The notes below the pieces were generated by a model, which worked only from the letters and a program-made list of their open reading frames with translations, was not told the DNA's origin and did not search any database. From Rubrobacter sp. (GTDB taxonomy: Bacteria > Actinomycetota > Rubrobacteria > Rubrobacterales > Rubrobacteraceae): 5,380 bases of DNA. Every line of letters begins with the position of its first letter. Positions within the stretch are counted from its first letter, which is position 1. The stretch spans positions 1-5,380 of the forward strand of contig JADDPM010000139.1 in assembly GCA_016781885.1 (NCBI GenBank), read 5' to 3'. The position numbers and the translations under genes are program-made. Below are positions 1 through 3,949 of the stretch, piece by piece.

Positions 1-20
1 GGAAAGGCTGTCGGGACGCT

Positions 21-1421
21 ATGAACAGATTGCTCAAAGGGGGCCTCGCGTTGGCCTGCGGGGCGGTTGCCGCGGAGGCCGTGCGCCGGATGGTGTACTC
101 GGGTCCGAACCCCAGGTATGAGCCTTCGGAGCGGGCTCCTTATACGGCGTTCCCGAACCGGGTACTCATACTGGGCGGCGGGTTCGCGGGCTTTACGGTT
201 GCGAAGACCCTGTGTGAGTTGACCCAGGACCGGGACGACGTTGGGGTCATGGTCATGAACAGGGAGAACTTCTTTACCTACTGGCCGATGGTGGCGGGGA
301 TCGTCAGCAGCGACGTGGAGACCAAGAACGTCGCGCAGCCGTTGCGGCGCGCCCTGATTCAGTTCGGTGCCAGCTTTCGGCGGGCGGAGCTCGATAGCAT
401 CGACTTCGAGCGAAAACACGTGACGGCGAGCGGTAGGCTGCAGTTCCCCTACGACCATCTGGTGCTGGCGTTAGGCGGGGAGCCAGCCTACTTCGGCGTT
501 CCGGGAGTCGAGGAGCACTGTATCAGCATGAAGAGCCTCGCGGACGCCGAGCGCATCAGAAACCGGGTGATCGAGCGTTTCGAGGAGATCACCCTGGCCC
601 GCGACGAGCAGCCGGAGTTGAGCAAGGAGTTTATAAGGTCGAAGCTGACCTTCGTGGTCATAGGGGGCAACGCCACGGGGGTGGAGATAGCCTCCGAGAT
701 CCACTCCCTGGCCCACAAGGCCCTCGCCCCCGACTACCCGAACATCGACTTCAACTGGGGACGGATCTTTCTCGTGGACGCTAACGAGGAGGTCCTGAAG
801 GAGCTTGACGATTCGTTAAGACGGGCGGCCCGTCGGCATCTGGAGGAGTTGGATATCAAGGTGATAAACAACGTCCGGGCCAAGGAGGTCACCGCTGATA
901 GGGTCATCCTCGACGACGGCCGAGAGATAGAGACCGAGAACGCCATATGGACCGCCGGCAACCGCGCGAGCGTGAAGCTTGAAGACCTGGACCTGCCGCT
1001 AAAGGGCGAGAAGGGCGTCGAGACGGACGCCTATATGCGGGTGCCGGGTCGCGAGAACGTATGGGCCATCGGCGACTGCGCGGCCAACATAGACAAGGAC
1101 GGTGAGGCTGTCCCCCCGAACGCCCAAGCGGCGGTCCAGGAGGGCGAGGCGCTGGCAAAGAACATCCTTGCCGCTATAGACGGGACCGGCGAGATCTCCC
1201 CCTTCGAGTACAAGCCGGCGGGCCAGCTCGTGGAGCTCGGGAGCCGGTTCGCCGTGAACGAGGTGATGGGCGTGAAGTTCAAGGGGCTTCCGGCAGCACT
1301 CTTCTGGCGGGCGACCTACCTCTTCAAGCTGGAGACCCCCGAGAACCGGGCCCGCATCGCGGCGGACTGGTTCCTGGACCTCTTCTTTCACCCGTCGGTG
1401 ACCCAGATCCGGGGCCGTTAG
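21..1421 (+). CDS. NDH-2-like FAD/NAD(P)-dependent oxidoreductase (type II NADH:quinone oxidoreductase family)
   Basis: A 466-residue flavoprotein of the two-dinucleotide-binding-domain family. Members oxidise NADH with FAD and reduce membrane quinone without pumping protons, on the inner face of the membrane. The FAD-binding Rossmann motif is intact (G52-G-G-F-A-G57 after strand VLIL). A second, NADH-type motif lies at 212-222 (VVIGGNATGVE), with the conserved Glu at 222. The FAD-contacting AIGDCA follows at 349-354, and PPNAQAAVQEG at 365-375 matches the quinone-site AQxxxQ signature. The C-terminal segment from about 426 (FWRATYLFKLETPENR, then DWFLDLFF) resembles the amphipathic membrane-binding end of NDH-2. 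Two oddities: Asn217 replaces the middle Gly of GxGxxG, and about 45 residues, including a hydrophobic stretch at 7-21, precede the FAD fold. The start is uncertain: ATG 21 has only weak ribosome-site matches, ATG 90 follows GGAGG (74-78) by 11 nt, and the frame is open to the window edge. Another quinone-linked flavoenzyme of the superfamily is possible. Confidence 0.85.
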   Translation: MNRLLKGGLALACGAVAAEAVRRMVYSGPNPRYEPSERAPYTAFPNRVLILGGGFAGFTVAKTLCELTQDRDDVGVMVMNRENFFTYWPMVAGIVSSDVETKNVAQPLRRALIQFGASFRRAELDSIDFERKHVTASGRLQFPYDHLVLALGGEPAYFGVPGVEEHCISMKSLADAERIRNRVIERFEEITLARDEQPELSKEFIRSKLTFVVIGGNATGVEIASEIHSLAHKALAPDYPNIDFNWGRIFLVDANEEVLKELDDSLRRAARRHLEELDIKVINNVRAKEVTADRVILDDGREIETENAIWTAGNRASVKLEDLDLPLKGEKGVETDAYMRVPGRENVWAIGDCAANIDKDGEAVPPNAQAAVQEGEALAKNILAAIDGTGEISPFEYKPAGQLVELGSRFAVNEVMGVKFKGLPAALFWRATYLFKLETPENRARIAADWFLDLFFHPSVTQIRGR

Positions 1422-1427
1422 CCACGA

Positions 1428-1462
1428 CGGGCCGGGAGCTGTATCAACGGTCGCCCGGTCCG
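1428..1462. terminator. Possible stem-loop between convergent genes
   Basis: The flavoprotein gene and the leftward dioxygenase-like gene end only 22 bp apart, tail to tail. Bases 1428-1436 (CGGGCCGGG) can pair with 1454-1462 (CCCGGTCCG) as a 9-bp stem with one G-U pair. The 17-nt loop contains the stop codon of the leftward gene. There is no T-run on either side, so if it acts as a terminator it is not a classical intrinsic one. It may also be chance pairing in GC-rich DNA. Confidence 0.2.
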
Positions 1463-2100
1463 CAGGGCCGGTTGACGTAGCCGCTGCGGAAGGGGGAGAC
1501 GGCGCCGGTCCCGGGATCGTAGGAGTGACGCCAGACGCAGCCGGTGTCGTTGGCGAGCAGGTGTATAGAGACGGAGGTTTCGGGGGAGGTCGTGCGTACG
1601 CGGTGAACGTCGCCGCTGGGCGGCAGTAAGGGATAGAAGTCGCCCGGTTGCAAGGTGCGGCGCAGCTTCACGGAGAGAGCCTCCCTCTCGCCGATCGGTG
1701 CCGTCTCGTCACGACGGGCGAAGACGGTCTCCTCCTGCTCGCCCCTGTAGAGTCCGACCAGGCCCCAGGCGAGGTGGTCGTGGACGGGGGTCGCGGCGTC
1801 CGGCGGCACGACGAGGGCGAAGAGGCAGAGGTCGCGGGCGGAGGAGCGGAAGAGGAGCCACTGGCCGATACCGCCTCCCATCCCGCTCTCCGGCGCGGGG
1901 GACTGGTACTCCTCGGGGAGCCAGCCCTCGCCGGCCAGGAGCTCCGAGAAGAGCGGGTGGAGGGACTCGACGGCCTCCGCCGGATCACCGGCCCTGGCGA
2001 TAGTCTCCCTGACGCCGGAGACGAAGGAGCGGATGGTCGGGGTATCCAGGACGTACTCGTCCTCACCCGGCCGGTAATAGTCTTCCATCTCGCCGTGCAT
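1444..2100 (-). CDS. Cysteine dioxygenase-like cupin (thiol dioxygenase family)
   Basis: A 218-residue protein, close to the roughly 200 residues usual for cysteine dioxygenase. The family are cytosolic mononuclear-iron cupins that add O2 to a small thiol (cysteine, 3-mercaptopropionate) to give the sulfinate. The N-terminal ~75 residues are acidic and helical, followed by the beta-barrel. Cupin motif 1 is TPVHDHLAWGLVGLYRGE (104-121), giving iron ligands H107 and H109. Motif 2 contains GDVHRVR with the third ligand H166. The family's Ser-x-His-x-Tyr triad segment is SIHLL here: S178 and H180 are kept, but the Tyr position is Leu182. The gene begins 15 bp after the stop of the PLP enzyme on the same strand and is almost certainly co-transcribed with it. 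ATG at 2100 has GGAGGGG just upstream; ATG at 2088 would be too far from it. Substrate cannot be told from sequence; 3-mercaptopropionate or another thiol is as likely as cysteine. Confidence 0.82.
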   Translation of the reverse strand: MHGEMEDYYRPGEDEYVLDTPTIRSFVSGVRETIARAGDPAEAVESLHPLFSELLAGEGWLPEEYQSPAPESGMGGGIGQWLLFRSSARDLCLFALVVPPDAATPVHDHLAWGLVGLYRGEQEETVFARRDETAPIGEREALSVKLRRTLQPGDFYPLLPPSGDVHRVRTTSPETSVSIHLLANDTGCVWRHSYDPGTGAVSPFRSGYVNRPCGPGDR

Positions 2101-2104
2101 CGCG

Positions 2105-2111
2105 CCCCTCC
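2105..2111 (-). promoter_or_regulatory. Ribosome binding site of the dioxygenase-like gene
   Basis: On the minus strand the sequence reads GGAGGGG, with 4 nt between it and the ATG at 2100 (6 nt from the GGAGG core). It lies in the 15-bp gap after the TAG of the upstream PLP-enzyme gene (2118-2116), so translation of the two genes may be coupled. This spacing favours ATG 2100 over ATG 2088. Confidence 0.7.
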
Positions 2112-2115
2112 GCTC

Positions 2116-3360
2116 CTAAACGCTCTCCAGCGCCTGCTCTATGTCTCCGGCGATGTCTTCGGGGTGTTCGATACCCAAGGAGACACGGATCAGGCTCTCC
2201 TTCACCCCCAGCCTCTTCCTCCTCGACGGGGAGAGCTCCCGGTGCGAGGCTGTAGACGGGTGTATGGCCAGGGTATAGATGTCGCCCAAGGACGGGGCCC
2301 TAACGCAAAGGTCCAGCGCGTTCAGGAAGCGGAACGCCGCCGCGCGTCCCTCTTCGGGGTCGTCGACCGCGAGGTCGAAGGAGACGAGGCCGCCGGTGTT
2401 GGCGAGTATGCGACGGGCGACCTCGTTGTCCGGGTGGTCCTTCTCGGCGGGGTGGTAGACCTTCGCTACCTTCGGGTGGGCGGAGAGGCGGGTGGCGAGG
2501 AGGCGGGCGTTCTCGCACTGGCGCTCCATGCGCAGGGGGAGGGTCTTGAGGCCGCGCAGGGCGAGCCAGGCCTCGAACGGGGCCATCACGCCGCCTACGA
2601 GCTTGCGGATCTGGTCTAGCGCCGCGTCGTAGGGGGCGCCGGTAATGACGAGGCCCGCCGTCAGGTCGCCGTGACCGGAGAGGTACTTGGTCGCGCTGTG
2701 GACGACTATGTCCGCCCCGAGCTCCAGGGGACGCTGGAGGTAGGGGGTCCCGAAGGTAGCGTCGACTATGAGGGTAGCGCCTGCGGCTTTCGTGATCTCG
2801 GCGATGCGGGGTATGTCGGCGACGCGCAGGAGGGGGTTGGAGATCGTCTCGACCACGACGGCCCTTGGCTTTAGCTCCGCTACCTTCTTCTCGACCGCCT
2901 CCAGGTCGCAGGCGTCCACGAAACGTGTCTCGACCCCGCCCGCGCCGAAGATCTGGATCAGGAGCGTCGCCGTCGATCCGTAGAGCTGCTCTGCCGCGAG
3001 CACCGTCGCCCCGCTGTTAAGCTCCGCGGCCATGAGAGCGGCGTGCATCGCCGCCATCCCCGAGGCGAAGGCGAAGGCGCGCCCCTCTCCTTCAAGCGCC
3101 GCCACCGCCTCTTCAAAGGCGGTGACCGTCGGGTTGCCGTAGCGGGCGTAGCTGTAGCCCGGCTCCTCGCCGCCCAATATCCTGTCGGTCTGCTCTATCC
3201 CGGCGTGGGCGAAGGTGGTGGAGAGGTGGACGGGCGTGGAGATCGGGTAGAAGCTTCCGCTGGAGCCTCCAGCGGCCGCGCCGTTGGGTTGTCCGTCCCC
3301 CGCCCCCCTCGTGGCGCGGCGTTCTCCGGCGTGAACGGCCCGGGTCTCGAAACGCTTCAA
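2116..3360 (-). CDS. Trans-sulfuration family PLP-dependent enzyme (Cys/Met metabolism; OAH sulfhydrylase, CGS/CGL or methionine gamma-lyase type)
   Basis: A 414-residue cytosolic PLP enzyme of the Cys/Met metabolism family, which makes or cleaves C-S bonds at the gamma or beta carbon of cystathionine, homocysteine, methionine or activated homoserine. Visible landmarks: Y71-A-R73 (phosphate contact from the partner subunit), SGMAA at 100-104, Y127 in LYGST (ring stacking), D200 (pyridine nitrogen), the PLP lysine K225 in HSATKYLSGHGD, and R392 in LIRVSLGIE (substrate carboxylate). S129 stands where methionine gamma-lyase has its active-site Cys, arguing against a canonical lyase. HPSTASHRELS (367-377) looks more like OAH sulfhydrylases and lyases than gamma-synthases. 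The exact reaction remains open. Ala201 replaces the usual Asn of VDNT, and a Gly/Ser/Ala-rich insert occupies about 16-37. The start is TTG at 3360, with GAGGGG 7 nt upstream; no other in-frame start exists back to the stop at 3427-3429. It leads the unit with the dioxygenase-like gene. Confidence 0.9.
   Translation of the reverse strand: MKRFETRAVHAGERRATRGAGDGQPNGAAAGGSSGSFYPISTPVHLSTTFAHAGIEQTDRILGGEEPGYSYARYGNPTVTAFEEAVAALEGEGRAFAFASGMAAMHAALMAAELNSGATVLAAEQLYGSTATLLIQIFGAGGVETRFVDACDLEAVEKKVAELKPRAVVVETISNPLLRVADIPRIAEITKAAGATLIVDATFGTPYLQRPLELGADIVVHSATKYLSGHGDLTAGLVITGAPYDAALDQIRKLVGGVMAPFEAWLALRGLKTLPLRMERQCENARLLATRLSAHPKVAKVYHPAEKDHPDNEVARRILANTGGLVSFDLAVDDPEEGRAAAFRFLNALDLCVRAPSLGDIYTLAIHPSTASHRELSPSRRKRLGVKESLIRVSLGIEHPEDIAGDIEQALESV
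3257..3275. repeat. Perfect inverted repeat inside the PLP-enzyme gene
   Basis: CCGCTGGAG and CTCCAGCGG flank a single central C, which allows an 8-bp stem with a 3-nt loop. It lies about 85 nt into the leftward gene, at codons 29-35, exactly in the low-complexity AAGGSSG insert. Next to it is a GCGGCCGC octamer (3272-3279). It may be a product of codon choice in a Gly/Ser linker, or the footprint of a small insertion. Confidence 0.5.
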
Positions 3361-3367
3361 ATGCTTA

Positions 3368-3373
3368 CCCCTC
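3368..3373 (-). promoter_or_regulatory. Ribosome binding site deciding the TTG start of the PLP enzyme
   Basis: The minus strand reads GAGGGG, then 7 nt, then TTG at 3360. Codons between here and the in-frame stop at 3427-3429 contain no ATG, GTG or TTG, so this well-spaced site supports TTG 3360 as the true start. The encoded start, MKRFETRAVHAGE, also fits the usual family N-terminus. Confidence 0.65.
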
Positions 3374-3451
3374 GTCTCTCTAATAACTCTACTCGATAGC
3401 TGTGCTGCGGCTTGCCCTATACTAACTCAGGATAGCTGGTAGTTTGGGATT

Positions 3452-3456
3452 GGAGG
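3452..3456 (+). promoter_or_regulatory. Ribosome binding site of the TPR gene
   Basis: GGAGG lies 5 nt before TTG 3462, a good distance. The other in-frame candidates, TTG 3444 and TTG 3450, have no such site at a suitable distance (only AGGA at 3429-3432, 11 nt before 3444). This is why the shorter protein is preferred. Confidence 0.5.
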
Positions 3457-3461
3457 CCCTT

Positions 3462-3776
3462 TTGGAGGACAGGATCGAGTACTTCGAGCGGATGTTGGCG
3501 GACAACCCCGACAACCCGACCGGGCTTTTGGCCCTGGCGAACGAATACAACAAGGCCGGGCGAGACGAGGATGAGGCGGCGGTTCTCGAACGCTACGTAA
3601 CGACCCACGATGACGAGGGCAACGCGTACCTCAGGTTAGGCGAGGCCTTACAGAGGCTCGGACGCGAGGACGAGGCGCGTTCGGCCTACGAGAGGGGCAC
3701 AGAGCAGGCCGAGAAGTTCGGCCATTCGGGGATGGCCGAGGACCTACGTTTGGCGGCGAGCGGGCTGGGGAAGTAA
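3462..3776 (+). CDS. Small tetratricopeptide-repeat (TPR) protein
   Basis: A protein of about 104 residues (110 if translation begins at TTG 3444), acidic, without signal peptide or membrane segment. It is predicted to be almost entirely helical. From TTG 3462 it begins MEDRIEYFERMLADNPDNPT, followed by two TPR-like helix pairs: GLLALANEYNKAGRDEDEAA and onward, then NAYLRLGEALQRLGREDEAR and onward, with the typical Leu/Gly/Tyr/Ala spacing. It closes with a capping helix (MAEDLRLAASGLGK). TPR folds bind other proteins or peptides; no enzyme motif is present, so the partner and role are unknown. It lies 173 bp upstream of sucA on the same strand and head-to-head with the PLP enzyme. No terminator with a T-run separates it from sucA, so read-through into sucA is possible. 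The start is chosen from the GGAGG site 5 nt before TTG 3462. Confidence 0.75.
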   Translation: MEDRIEYFERMLADNPDNPTGLLALANEYNKAGRDEDEAAVLERYVTTHDDEGNAYLRLGEALQRLGREDEARSAYERGTEQAEKFGHSGMAEDLRLAASGLGK

Positions 3777-3855
3777 GCTTCTCAAGGGGTCACTCCGAGG
3801 AGGAGATGCGCTATCATAGAAACACTTTATGGGGATCTCTTCGCACAGAGACGGT

Positions 3856-3873
3856 ACGGTCGGAAGCGACTGT
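3856..3873 (+). other. Stem-loop in the sucA leader
   Basis: ACGGTCG (3856-3862) pairs with CGACTGT (3867-3873) as a 7-bp stem with one G-U pair and a GAAG loop. A second stem-loop begins one nucleotide later. No T-run follows, so a simple intrinsic terminator for the TPR gene is unlikely. Confidence 0.4.
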
Positions 3874-3874
3874 C

Positions 3875-3898
3875 CCGGCGTGCTAAAGAACTCGCCGG
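3875..3898 (+). other. Second stem-loop in the sucA leader
   Basis: CCGGCG (3875-3880) is the exact reverse complement of CGCCGG (3893-3898), giving a 6-bp all-GC stem around a 12-nt A-rich loop. Together with the preceding stem-loop it makes a compact structured segment about 50 nt before the sucA start. Confidence 0.4.
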
Positions 3899-3934
3899 AA
3901 TCCGCCTGCGAGGCTATGCAATACCGGAATACGT

Positions 3935-3941
3935 GGGGGTG
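3935..3941 (+). promoter_or_regulatory. Ribosome binding site of sucA
   Basis: GGGGGTG, one base from the ideal GGAGGTG, ends 8 nt before TTG 3950. The only other in-frame start, GTG 3941, overlaps this site and has no site of its own, so TTG 3950 is preferred. Confidence 0.5.
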
Positions 3942-3949
3942 TGAGATCG

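Larger units (their letters stand above)
3361..3461. promoter_or_regulatory. Divergent intergenic region with candidate promoters
   Basis: About 100 bp separate the start of the leftward PLP-enzyme gene from the preferred start of the rightward TPR gene, so both promoters should be here. The stretch is clearly richer in A and T than the flanking genes, notably around 3381-3435. Rightward, TATACT (3418-3423) matches the -10 consensus at five of six positions and would start RNA near 3430, but no good -35 box is seen 16-18 bp upstream. Leftward, the best -10 is a four-of-six match, TAGAGT (3391-3386), also without a convincing -35. No operator or riboswitch is recognised. Confidence 0.4.
3777..3949 (+). 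promoter_or_regulatory. Intergenic leader region upstream of sucA, with a candidate -10 box
   Basis: This is the largest gap in the window (173 bp) and holds no tRNA or recognised riboswitch. TATCAT (3812-3817) matches the -10 consensus at five of six positions, and GTCACT sits 17 bp upstream as a weak three-of-six -35. RNA would then start near 3824 and leave a leader of about 125 nt before sucA. The leader contains two back-to-back stem-loops (3856-3873 and 3875-3898) and a mini-ORF (3916-3957) that overlaps the sucA start. The promoter call rests on eye matching only. Confidence 0.3.

Noticed and set aside
22..68. Possible lipoprotein or secretion signal at the start of the flavoprotein (LALAC)
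   Set aside because: The -3 residue before Cys13 is Ala rather than Leu/Val/Ile, and a NADH-dependent flavoenzyme must face the cytosol.
999..1391. Leftward open frame of 130 codons opposite the flavoprotein
   Set aside because: The sense-strand protein has conserved cofactor motifs throughout this stretch; the antisense translation has none.
1648..2619. Long rightward open frame (323 codons) antisense to the dioxygenase-like and PLP-enzyme genes
   Set aside because: It lies opposite two clear family members in GC-rich DNA, where antisense frames stay open by codon bias. Its translation is Gly/Glu/Arg/Val-rich with no recognisable domain.
3501..3518. Tandem 9-bp repeat encoding DNPDNP in the TPR protein
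   Set aside because: Only two units within a normal inter-helix loop; no sign of a repeat array.
3777..3949. Search for a tRNA, small RNA or known riboswitch in the gap before sucA
   Set aside because: No cloverleaf, no CCA-end pattern and no recognised aptamer core; only short stem-loops are seen.
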